NCBI GenBank assembly: GCA_020740775.1
Contig: JAHEWK010000026.1
Coordinates: 310,001-374,000, forward strand
Direction: 5' to 3'
Source of the DNA: Ilyonectria destructans
Taxonomy: Eukaryota; Ascomycota; Sordariomycetes; Hypocreales; Nectriaceae
DNA length: 64,000 nt
This document shows positions 22,915 through 33,800 of this stretch, in pieces. Positions within the stretch are counted from its first letter, which is position 1. Every line of letters begins with the position of its first letter. The notes under the pieces are model-generated. The model did no database searches and had not been told where the DNA came from. It worked only from the letters and a program-made list of their open reading frames with translations. The translations under genes and the position numbers were made by a program.

Positions 22915-24204
22915 ATGCCGGGTGCATGGTCCAATCTAACAGATCCAACCATTATTCGCAATTGGTTCCGGCTTGTGGAGAACACAATTGCGAAATATGG
23001 TATCGACCTAGCCGATATCTACAATTTTGACGAGACCGGCTTTATGATGGGCATAATCGCAAGCGGAATGGTCATCACAGGCGCAGATAGGCGTGGAAAC
23101 CCGAAATCAGTCCAGCCTGGAAACCGGGAATGGGTTACAGTCATTCAGGCGATTAATGCGGAAGGCTGGGCGATCCAGCCGTTTATCGTGGTTGCAGGCC
23201 AATATCACCTCGCCAGCTGGTATCGGGAAAGCAACCTCCCGGGCGATTGGGCTATTGCGACGACTCAAAATGGCTGGACCGACAATGAGACAGGTCTTGA
23301 GTGGCTCAAGCACTTTGACCGGCACACAAAGAATCGATCAACCGGTCGCTACCGTCTTCTGATCCTCGACGGGCACGAAAGTCACCACTCAGTCGAGTTT
23401 GAGAAATATTGTGAAGAGAACGACATTATTACGCTTTGTATGCCGCCTCATTCGTCTCACCTACTTCAGCCTCTTGATGTCGGGTGCTTTGGGCCGCTCA
23501 AAAAGGCATACGGTCGAGAAATAGAGTCTCTAATCAGGTGCTCGATAACCCATGTTTCAAAGACTGAGTTCTTTCCGGCCTTTTATGCCGCCTACCAAGC
23601 CGCTATAACGGAAAGTAACATCAAGGGGGGTTTTAGAGGGGCCGGGCTTATTCCTTTAGATCCGGAAACTGTGATATCTAAGCTTGATGTGCAGCTGCGG
23701 ACTCCAACACCGGTTGAGGAGGAGGCTAGCCTCCCCGACCCTTGGGTCTCAAAGACGCCAAAGACGGTGCTTGAGGCTACCTCTCAGTCTGAATACCTCA
23801 AAAGACGGGTTAGAAGGCACCAAAGCAGCTCTCCGACATCTATTCTTGAGGCGCTTGAGTCTTTTTCTAAGGGAACAAAGGCAATAATGCATGAGATGGC
23901 ATTAATGAAGTCTGAGATCCAGATCCTTCGACAGGCAAATGAGACTCTTAGCAAACGGCGCAGAGCAAAAAGAACTCGACTACAGAATAGAGGGAAGATG
24001 ACTGTAGATGAGGGAAGGGATGCAATTGATCAGAAAGACATTGATGCGCAGGTGGTGGCCGAATTGTCAAGAAGTGGTAGTCAAGGAAGATCAGCGCCGG
24101 CGAGAGAAAGTGTCACGGCCCAGGTTGACCAGGCGGTCAGGCCTGGCAGTAACCCCACGGGTGCCCACTTTTTCCTTCCAATCACACGTGGAGCGTCACG
24201 CTAA
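22915..24204 (+). pseudogene. Fot1/pogo transposase lacking its N-terminus (pogo-1)
   Basis: 429 residues from ATG 22915. The DDE_1 core carries all three acids: YNFDETGFMMG, LLILDGHESHHS and LLQPLDVGCFGPLKKAY. The N-terminal helix-turn-helix and CENP-B-type DNA-binding domains normally found in Tc1/mariner-pogo enzymes are absent, because the sequence begins just after the LTR-like repeat. The C-terminal coiled coil (SEIQILRQANETLSKRRR) is present, but from 24111 on the frame is solo-LTR sequence. Hence truncated at the front and disrupted at the back. Confidence 0.85.
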
Positions 24205-24450
24205 GGATCGTGCTCACGATCCAACGCCTCACACGATCCAACCAATCGCCATTAGTATATAGACACTCATTTAGCACTTTCATAGACAGATAGCCTCACC
24301 AGCTATCAACACACTTGGTTACATTGAATCTACTATTCTACCATTACCAGACCGTGACCTACATTGCTCACTACGACGTCCTGATCCACTCGATCATACA
24401 CCTCACGCCCGGACCTACCCTATACCCCTAGGTTAGACCCGACCGTCACA
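24111..24450. repeat. Solo LTR inserted in the pogo-1 coding end
   Basis: 340 bp beginning TGTCACGG and ending CCGTCACA, the usual TG...CA ends with short inverted termini. Flanks GAAAG (24106..24110) and GAACG (24451..24455) match at 4 of 5 positions, as expected for a 5-bp duplication. It contains AT-rich sequence but no coding. A gypsy-type element is likely from the start sequence. Confidence 0.7.
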
Positions 24451-24473
24451 GAACGCGTAAAGAAATCGCCATA

Positions 24474-24781
24474 ATAGTAGTAGTAGTAGATTTATTACGC
24501 CCGGGAGAACGGATCTCATAGGGCCATGGAATACGCTATGCTATTTACATTTCTGCCACCTTCAATCCTGACCACAAAGTAAAGCCCCACTTTCTCTCCC
24601 TGCATCGCTTTCTTTTGGCCTCGCTTGACTCTTTCTGACAGGCCTGCTTGAAGGCCATTTTCTCCAAGTGTTCAGCATCCTATCCTCAGCAGCTGAAGCG
24701 TGGTCTGTCAAAATGAGGCTGTGTTGTGTGAGTATTTTCTAGTTCTGGTTGTTAGTATGTTCAATTCTCCTCCCTTGGCCC
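24474..24781 (-). mobile_element. Tad-like LINE, 3' end
   Basis: Minus-strand continuation of the LINE at 27014..29216 after removal of pogo-2: the reverse transcriptase frame continues GRLGQGRRIEHTN and stops about 40 bp beyond the junction, followed by a 3' untranslated region ending in a (TAC)n/(GTA)n-type microsatellite at 24474..24495. Simple-repeat tails are typical of such LINEs. The other half of the element lies beyond pogo-2. Confidence 0.65.
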
Positions 24782-24783
24782 TA

Positions 24784-27011
24784 CCATCCGCCACCACTTC
24801 AAGAATCACCCCACTTAAAGCATAGCACAAAAAATCGTCGCCCCATACAAATTCTACGATGTTATTTACACCATATTTTATCATAATAAAATCATTGAGG
24901 AAAACGAAAACTTGCAGTGTATTATTTTTTACATGCTCTCTTACCCCGGGCCGTTTTTTCCCCGCCTTTTTTACCTATAATGGGAGTTTCAACACTTTGA
25001 AAAGTTTGCATTTTTCTCTCTCTCATCTTTCCACTCTCACAAAGTTAGCAAGGCTCTCTACGCAGCTTACAGCTGTTAAATATCTCCAAAATGGGTCGCT
25101 ATGTTTATACCGAAAAAGACGTTATTGATGCTATATTCGATATTACTGACGGTTCTCTATCACAGTACCAGGCCTCCGAGAAATATGGAGTGCCTCAACC
25201 GGTACTCTCGAAAAGACTTTCGGGCCAGAAGAGCAGGAAAGAGTCTACACACCCTCACCAACGTCTTTCCCCCAGTCAGGAGGACCGCCTTGTTCGTTGG
25301 CTTCTGCGGCAGGAGCCCCTCGGCTACGCTCTCTCGCATAGCCAACTTCGAAATTGCGTCGAAGCCCTCCTCCGTCAACAGGGAGATAACAAGCCATTGG
25401 GCAAAAACTGGACATCCAGGTTCATCAAGCGTCATTCGAAACTATCTAAAAAGCTTGGGAAACACCAGGAATCCGCCAGATTTAACGGGTTCACACCAAG
25501 GTCGGTCAATTGGTACTGCAATATCCGGGAGGACGAGTACGGCTGGATTAAACCCAAAAATACAGTTAATGTAGATGAGGGCGGCATAATAGCCGGTTTC
25601 AGTAAGTCATCTGTAACTTCTCTACGGGATTTTATAGGTTATAACTGATTGGTTGTCTACAAGGCTTGGACAGCCTTGTAATCGGAAGCTCTAACCCGAA
25701 GAAGAAGACACTGTTGAAGGGCGTCCAGTCGCGCACTTGGACCTCATTTATCGAGGCTGTCACCGCAAGTGGCCGCACTTTAAAACCGGGAATTATCTTT
25801 AAAGGAAAGGAGCTACAGAAACAGTGGTTTCTCAACAAGTTCAAATTGATAGCGGACTGGCACTACATCACATCGCCCAACGGCTGGACCGACAACCACA
25901 TAGCTCTCGAGTGGCTGAAAGACGTCTATCTACCTCAAACAGAGCCTCGTGATGCATCGGATGCGAGACTCATTATCCTTGAAGGTCATGGGAGCCATGC
26001 ACAGGTGAGCGTTTGGGTGTTTTCGCCGCACAATCACAGGCTATAGGGTCGCTGACGAGCAGCCAGGACGAGTGGATGGCCACGTGCTTTCTGAACAACG
26101 TCAACTGCTGTTACCTCTCAGAACACTGCTCCTATGGTTTGCAGCCGTTGGATAATGGAGTTTTTAATATCGTTAAGGGTGCGTATCGGAAAGAACTCCA
26201 AAGGCTGGCTAGTTTGACCGATTCTACGCCGGTTGACAAAGTGAATTTTATTCGGGCCTATGCGAAAGCCAGGGAGGCCGGCATAAGGAAAGAGATTATC
26301 TTGTCCGGCTGGATATTTACTGGAAATTGGCCAATAAATCGTCATAAAGCTCTATTACATCCGGAAATTCAACCGGACAGAGAAAAATTGCTGGAGCAGT
26401 TCAAGACGCCGAGCCCTCCTCAACTCCACTCGGATGATACGCCGAAAACGAGCCAGCAGGTGAGGGATATGGCCAAACACCAAAGTCGTCGGATGAGGCA
26501 GAAGTACAGTAAGATCGCAAAAGGGTTGGAAGCTTTAGAAATAAAGGTGGCCGTTCAGAATAGGCGGATTGCTGGCCTCGAAGAGCAAATGGCTCAGGTG
26601 CGGCGAGGGAAGAAAAGGAAGGCGGTAGCAAACCCGAACAGACGATTCATGGCTCTTGTGGAGGCTCTAGCGTCTGGAGAAACCCTTGATGAGCCAAAGG
26701 AGGCAGAAATAGGGGTGGATGTGGACGGAGAGGTTGAGTTGGTGATTGAGGTGGGTGTCAGATAAGAGGACGAAAGTGGGGACCTTACAGTCAAACCAAA
26801 GCACTGCCAGCGCACACGGAGCGGTCGGGAGGTCAAAAAAACACGCAGAGAGTAAAATTCAAGTAATTCTCTATAGAACCCCGGAGTGATTTCATTTCTA
26901 ACGGACAAAGGTGGTTGGTTTCTGTGTGCATCAAATATTGGATTTTGTATGGGGCGACGATTTTTTGTGCTATGCTTTAAGTGGGGTGATTCTTGAAGTG
27001 GTGGCGGATGG
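24784..27011 (+). mobile_element. Fot1/pogo transposon inside the LINE (pogo-2)
   Basis: 2228 bp with perfect 68-bp inverted repeats (24784..24851 and 26944..27011; outer bases CCATCCGCCACC) flanked by TA (24782..24783 and 27012..27013), as expected for Tc1/mariner. It carries one three-exon transposase gene and splits a Tad-like LINE into two parts. Perfect long TIRs argue for a recent insertion. Confidence 0.95.
25091..26765 (+). CDS. Fot1/pogo-type transposase of pogo-2
   Basis: Exons 25091..25601, 25664..26004 and 26067..26765 (516 residues); both introns have GTAAGT/GTGAGC donors and keep frame. N-terminal psq-like helix-turn-helix (YTEKDVIDAIFDITDGSLS), CENP-B-type domain (LSPSQEDRLVRWLLRQEP ... 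NWTSRFIKRHSKL), DDE_1 core, then a basic coiled-coil C-terminus. The splice at 26004/26067 rebuilds GHGSHAQDEWMATCFLNN, as in the family. Catalytic positions read VDEGG, LIILEGHGSH and QPLDNGVF: the second aspartate is glutamate here, which may abolish or alter activity. The element could have been moved by another copy's enzyme. Confidence 0.88.
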
Positions 27012-27013
27012 TA

Positions 27014-29216
27014 GTCTTCCTGTCTCCATCGCGAATTTGATTGTTGCTCGCACCGCCTGTAGGTTAGGTGACCATCTCGGTCCGTCCAACGCCGACTTTC
27101 CTCCCAGAAAGAATGAGAGGTTTCCCATCTCGCTTTGTCCGATTCGCCGCATGCCTTCGCGTTGTGCATCCCACTTGCTGCAGCGAAAGAGAAAATGTTC
27201 CATCGTCTCGGTTGCCCGTCCGCAATCACACAAGTCTGATTCCACCGCGCCGATCCTCGACAGGTAGCTGTTGATCCTCGCCATTCCCGGGCGTAACTGT
27301 GAAAGCGTGTCTGCTTCGCGCCTCTTCAGTCCGTCGAATAGCACCTTTGTGTGTTTTCCTGGCAGCGCTTTGTCCATCCTCTTGGAGAAGCCGCCCACTC
27401 TGTCCGGTAGCGCCTGATGCTGTTGTATCTGTGCTCTCGCCAGTCCTGTCCGCGTCGATCGAGCTTGGTATGGCGGCGTCTCTGCCGTACGTCCTGCTTC
27501 GGTTGCTCTCTGCGCCTGTCTCTTCGCCTTGGGTCCCAAGGGGAACGCGTCGTCCCGGGACGGTACCCAGATCATTTTAACACTGTTGTTGCCTTTTCCC
27601 AGCCGTCGGATGTGGTAGTAGATTTCCCGGATGGCGCACTGTCCCGATTGTTGTCGCGGTCGCGCGATCGCCTTCAGAGCTGACTGGCCGCTTGATAGTA
27701 TGGTAAGTCTTCGGTCCCGTAGTCCGTCAGGCATGCATCGCAATGCCATCGCTATCGCCCCCAACTCGGCCGTGTAGGGGTTCTGGTCGTCTCGAGAGCC
27801 GAGGGTGACCGAGTACCTGGCCACGACTCTGTTCGCTTGCCCTGCTGCTCTGTGGCTGATGATGCCTCCTACGCCCACCATTCCTCTTTTGTCCGAAGCG
27901 CTGGTCGCGATGGTGATATCTTCGGCACTATTGGCTGCCGCTATCGCCATCTTCCGCTCTACCTCGCACACCAACGACACGCGGGCGTGCCACGGCGGTG
28001 CTGCATAGGCTTCGATTGTTTCCATCCGCCCGATTCCGCTCTCGCCGAGGGCAAGCGCCAGTCTCTTCATCGGCGAGATGTACCTTCGACTCACTGATAC
28101 TTTGAGTGTCGCTAGCGGGTGCTTCTTTGGCAGCGTGTGCATATTGATGTACAGCTTCATTCCAGCCAGAGCATGTCGCTCGTGTACCGTTTGGATGTTG
28201 GCTTCCGCTTCAGCTACTGCCCTCGCCACCGTCTGGAAGGCTCCCGTGATGGCCCGCGCTCCTATTTTCTGTGCCCTGTTGCACTCTTTCAATTCCCTTT
28301 CGCCGCGCGCATGCGCCCATACGACCGACGCGTAGTCCATGGCTGGGGCAACGGTTGCGACGAAGAGTTGTCTGGCAGCTTGTGGTGGCAGCTTCCTGAG
28401 TCTCCTTAGACACATGGCTGCCAAGAGACCTTTCGTGGCGGCCTTGGCCATGTGTTCCTTGAACCTGAGCTCCGTGTCCATAATTACTCCTAAGAGTTTG
28501 GCCTTCGCCTTCGGCTTGACTTCCTCTCCATTGATCGTGAACGGCGCCTCGCTGGTGCGTTCAGCTACGCGCGTGAAGTGGGCAATTGCTGTCTTGTCAT
28601 GCTCAAACGTCGCTCCACTGCGTTTCCCCCACGCCAGTGCCCGGTCGATGATGGCTTGTATGCTGTCCCTGTTCGCCTCCGCCGTCGGCCCCGTGACCCA
28701 GGCTGAATAGTCGTCGACAAAGGCTATCGAACCGCCTTTCGAGTCGATCTTGCTTTGCACAAGGTCTGCATTGAAGAACAGGAAAAGCACAGACGAAAGC
28801 GGCGATCCTTGGGGAAGGCCGGCTTGCGGCAGCTCCCGTTGCTCTGACGTGTAGTCGTTCACCACGATGCTGGCTGTGCGATTGGAGCAGAACGCGCTTA
28901 TCCATTGCACCAGCTTCTTGGGGATGCCTCTTGCTTCCAGCCTCTGTAGCTGTCTGTCCTTGAATACACCGTTGTACGCGCCCTTGATGTCGAAGCTGAC
29001 TAGGCTGACCACCCTGCGGTTCCGTCACGCCTTGTACACTTGTTCTTGGAAGAGCAGCAGTGCCTGCTCTGCCGACCGTCGCTTCCTTGCCCCAAAGTGG
29101 TTTGTAGGCAGGAGCCCGAACGTCTCGGCGACGTACGAGATCCTGTCCGCCACCACTGCTTCGAGCACCTTGTTGCTGACCTTCGTCATCTTAGTCCCTC
29201 GCAATTCCAAGGCCAC
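27014..29216 (-). pseudogene. Tad-like LINE reverse transcriptase/RNase H, 5'-truncated and stopped
   Basis: Minus-strand frame of about 730 residues. Reverse transcriptase motifs: SLVSFDIKGAYNGV, AGLPQGSPLSSVLF and the catalytic AFVDDYSAW. An RNase H domain follows, with acidic positions changed (IATSASDKRG where TDAS is usual; ILSSGQSALKAI where a D is usual) and the conserved YTAELGAIAMAL kept. The C-terminal zinc-knuckle-like region reads CDCGRATETMEHFLFRC. An in-frame TGA at 29025..29027 replaces an expected tryptophan in the palm region, and nothing recognisable is left upstream of about 29216, so the copy is dead. Its 3' end is displaced to 24474..24781 by pogo-2. Confidence 0.9.
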
Positions 29217-29962
29217 CCGCCTAACGTCCTGCTCTGCACCTTATTATCCGTGCAGGCGAACGCTGCTGCACATGGTAATCCCCTGCGGGTAACGTCACTC
29301 CGCTGCCATGGCTACTTCCTATGACACTCTATTTTGGTGCTCATGGGCGTCAGCAGTGGTGCGCAAAATCAGGCCATACTACGGCGTGAGTTGCATTAAG
29401 TGACCCAGTAGATTGGCCTGGACCCGTTGATCGGCAGGCGATGCAGAACTGACCCAATGATCGGCTAGAACTAAAAGATGAAAAAGAAACTTTAAGTTTG
29501 CTTGGGGGTAGTCAAAGGTGGTACCGGCGCAACTAGGGTACCACTTTGTACCACCTTATAGGATAATGGGCATGTCATGTCTCTCGTTGGGCGACGTCGA
29601 GAAAGATACATTCGGATACATCATCGTGCGAATTGCCGTGCGACATTTTAACGCTATTATTTTCAGCACAGCCCGAGCTGAGTTTGAGGTGTTCAGGGCG
29701 TCGTAATTTACTGCCATCAGCTCAAATGCGAGGATGCTGCAGCGAGCACCAGTGCCCTAAAGACGGCCCGGTGAGGAATGGTGCATTCATCACGCACAGA
29801 GGATGAGGCTCTACGTTCTATGCACCAAATGCTTCAAGGCAATGTATGAGAGAGTGTCCGAAACAGCGTCTTGCCTTACGGGCCTTGCCCGAGTCCAGCC
29901 TGCTCTGTAACTGGACTAGCTCTGATTTGTAGTCTTCGCGCCGCCGCGCCCGTCGTCAGGCC
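29217..29962. other. Gene-free region
   Basis: Degraded sequence upstream of the LINE fragment; short open frames only, no recognised motif. Confidence 0.3.
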
Positions 29963-30133
29963 GTGCACACATTGGTCCAAGACGACGATTTCGGCAGCAA
30001 CGCGGGCAGCGAGTCTCAAGGAAGCGAATTCCATCTTGATCAAATGAATTTGCTGCGTGATGAGGACTATTGTCCCGGGTCGCTGGGCCCTGGACTCGTC
30101 CTGGCTACCAACCAGCCACGAAGTGTTTGGCAT
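29963..30133 (+). pseudogene. Degenerate partial copy of the SANT-like gene at 52890
   Basis: Reads DDDFGSNAGSESQGSEFHLD followed by MNLLRDEDYC, matching DDDSDTGSEPQGSEYHLG and ANLHGDKDYC near the start of the intact gene at 52890, also at nucleotide level. The similarity ends after about 130 bp and no Myb-like domain follows. A truncated gene or repeat copy. Confidence 0.6.
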
Positions 30134-30858
30134 TCCAAGAGTGTGCCGACAAGATGACCGGCTGAAATCTAAGAATAGCCAAAATAGCGATAGTCTGCAG
30201 ATCTCGACATGGGAGGGGTCGTGGTAATCGAATCCACTACCACGACCGCCAGCAGCCCGGAGTTCAAGTCATCCTCGAACAGAGAGCAGAAGGTGTCCGT
30301 TTTAAAACGCATGCGTCAGATCGAACACCAGGTATTCGAATGGACGAAGCAGCATACATGAACAACTAGCTTCTGGTCTGTTCTTACATACCTGAAGTCC
30401 CCTAAACGTACCTGCCCCCGCAGACCAAAGCTTGAACTTTTACTAACACCTAAGGACATCCGTCCCGTAAGACGCCACGCGGCTCAGCGGCTTAAGCCAT
30501 GACCTCAGGCTGACACCTCGTTGCCTCAGCAGTTCTTAGCCCATGACCATCGCCTAACTCTACGGCCAAGCTTTCGGACAACTACAAGCATGACGGATAT
30601 TATTTCTGCCTTTCTGCTTTTCTACCTCGGCATGTTTGCTAACGCTGGATCAGCTAGAGGCTAGGCATTTACCTCCTGCCCTGAGAGTCCCTCGAATCAA
30701 TACGCGGATCCCCGCGTACCGCTGTGCTAGCCGCTCTAGCAGGCGCCACACGTGGAGCAGAAGGTCGCTTCATCCATAGCCGCCCAACTGCTCGCTAGCA
30801 GTCTGATCCCGTTGCTTCCCTCTTGCCAACCTCTCCCAGGACGGCTCTCCGCAGCACC
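30134..30858. other. Gene-free region, upstream of the NLR gene
   Basis: No coding sequence recognised. The last few hundred bases presumably contain the NLR promoter. Confidence 0.3.
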
Positions 30859-33800
30859 ATGCCCGACAACGGCATTCGCCTACTTTCCCTTGACGGCGGC
30901 GGGGTTCGCGGCCTGTCCTCGCTGATGATTCTACAAAATCTCATGTCTACCATCGACCCCGACTCCCCGCCCAAGCCATGCGACTACTTCGATATGATCG
31001 GCGGCACCAGCACCGGCGGCCTGATCGTCATCATGCTAGGTCGCCTGAGGATGACGATTGACGAATGCATCACTGCCTACACGTCCTTGTCCAACAAGGT
31101 GTTCGAGAAGAAGAGCCACAGGGTTAAGATCAACGGCCAGTTACAAGGCAGATTCGATACTATGGCGCTGGGGCAGGCAGTCAAGCAGATCCTAGTGGAC
31201 AACGGCCACGGCGAAGACGAGCTTCTACAAGATCCCTCCAAAACAGCTTGCAAAATGTACGTTTCTGGCTCCCTCCTTTCCTTGCGGCACGGCTAACCAA
31301 CAAGCTTCGTATGCGCGACGAGCAAAGAAACCGGCGACACGGTGTGCCTAACGAGCTACCGTCCCCGCGGCCTGGCTCACCTATATGACTCCACCAAGAT
31401 ATGGCAAGCCTGTCGGGCTACGTCTGCCGCGACAACCTTCTTCGATCCAATCGCTATTGGGCCCTTTCAAGAGCAGTTCATCGATGGTGCCCTGGGAGCG
31501 AACAATCCCGTATACGCGATTTGGAACCAGGCTCAAGATGTCTGGGGCGACCAGCTGCGGGGCAGTCTCCGGTGCCTAGTGTCGATCGGAACGGGTGTAC
31601 CCACCTTGAGGCCCGTGCGTGATGATGTTCTGGGCATCGGGGCTACCCTAAAGAAGCTCGCGACAGAAACAGAGACGACAGCGGAGCGGTTTCGTCGCGA
31701 CAAATCCAGCCTCGACGACGAAGGCCGCTACTACCGCTTCAATGTCGTCCGCGGTCTCGAGGATGTTGGCCTAGAAGAGTCAAAGAAGCAGCGCGAGATT
31801 GCGGCGGCAACAGGGCGGTATGTCGCGTCGGAGGATGTGTTTAGACAGATGAAGGCATGCGCAAACGGCCTTGCGAGAAAGCAATGTTAGTTAATCCTAA
31901 TCTCTGCATGTTCTTATATTACGTTCCTACCTCCTATCATAGTGTCGCTAATCCATCGTCCCAAGACTTCGGCCTCTACAAGACACCTTTTGACCTAGCC
32001 GGTGTCCCCACGTCGAGCAACTTCGTCGACAGGCCGTCCGACACCGCCGATCTGGAGAAATACCTCCTCCCCCGCCGATCGCATTCCCCACAGACGAGGA
32101 AGGTCTTTGTGCTGCACGGACTTGGCGGCGTCGGAAAGACACAGCTAGCTATCAATTTCGCTCGGCGTCACCAGGCTACGTTCAGCTCGGTCTTCTGGCT
32201 TGACGGTAGGTCGGAGGACCGTCTCAGAAGGAGCATTGCCGGCTGCGTCAGCCGGATTCCCAAAAGACAAATTCCAAGCGCAGGCCGGAACCAGTCCGAG
32301 GCTCACGATAAGGACGATCTCGATACCGCCGTTGCGAGCGTGATGGAGTGGCTTGCGCGACCTGACAACGGCGACTGGCTGTTGATCTTTGACAATGTCG
32401 ACCAAGACTACGAGCAAGGTGGCGTGACAGGCGCATACGACCCGAGACGCTACCTGCCCGGCGATCACGGGGCAATACTGGTCACGACGCGGCTTTCGCG
32501 CCTTGCACAGCTAGGCGAGTCCAGGCGGTTGGCCAAGGTTGATCTAGGTCTCAGCAGGACTATTTTTGGGAAATGGTATGGCGGTGAACTCGGTGAGTCT
32601 TGGTGGCCTCGCATACTAACTATAATGCGATGTAATCTTACCTCGCGACAGGCTCAGACTGTGATCAGCTCCTCGAGCTGCTAGATGGTCTACCCCTGGC
32701 GCTGGCGCAAGCCGCCTCGTACCTCCGGGAAAAGGGGGTCGATGTAACGACGTACGTGCAGATCTACAAACACCAGTGGGACGAACTGATGGGATCCCGC
32801 GATGCACCGAGCCGTCCACTTCTAGATTATGAGCAGGGAAGCATTGCAACGACGTGGATGGTTTCCTTCAAGGAGATTGAGAGCAAGAGTGCCGATGCCG
32901 CCAGTCTGTTGCGCCTCTGGGCCTTTCTCGACAACAAGCAGCTGTGGCACGGTCTGCTTGGAGCGGCGGCAGTGGCGGGAGGGGCAGACGGGTGGCCCGA
33001 TTGGCTCAAGGAGATGGCTCGCAACGTAGTGCGATTCCTGGACTCTATCGGCCTGCTACTTCGGTACTCGATGGTTGAAACCCAGGAAGGATCGACAGGC
33101 AGCTACTCCATGCACCCGGTGGTGCACAGGTGGGCGTCGTTCTTGGATGGCCACCAGCAGAGATACGAGTCGGCAAGGCTGGCGCTCGTTGTGGTCGGTT
33201 CCTCGGTGCCGACGCATGAATTGAAGGAGTATTGGGTCTTCCAGCAGAAGCTTCTCCCGCACGCGGAGAGGTGCTCAGAATGGATGCGAGAGGCACTCTC
33301 AGACGTGGGGGTTTGGTATATTGGCGATGAACTGGTGATGGTCTCGTTACATATGCTAGGGAACCTCTACTCGGATCAAGGCAAGTTCAAGGAGGCAGAG
33401 GAGATGTATGAGCGGGCGCTAGAAGGCAAGGAGAAGGCACTTGGACTCGATCACACATCGACTCTCGACACAGTCAACAACTTGGGTCTCCTCTACAACC
33501 ACCAAGGCAAACTCAAGGAGGCAGAGGAGATGTATAAGCGGGCGCTAGAAGGCAGAGAGAAGTTGCTTGGATCTCGTCATACATCGACTCTTAACTCAGT
33601 TCACTGCTTAGGAATCCTTTACTCAGACCAAGGCAAGTTCAAGGAGGCAGAGGGGATGTATGAGCGGGCGCTAGAAGGCTACGAGAAGGCGCTTGGACCT
33701 CATCACACATCGACTCTTAGCATAGTCAGCAACATGGGGCTCCTCTACAACCACCAAGGCAAGCTCAAAGAGGCAGAAGAGATATATGAGCGGGCGCTAG

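Noticed and set aside
24112..24204. Last 31 residues of the pogo-1 frame
   Set aside because: They lie inside the solo LTR and are read-through, not transposase.
26970..27011. C-terminal residues of the LINE frame reading into SATTSRITPLKA
   Set aside because: These codons are the pogo-2 inverted repeat, not LINE sequence.
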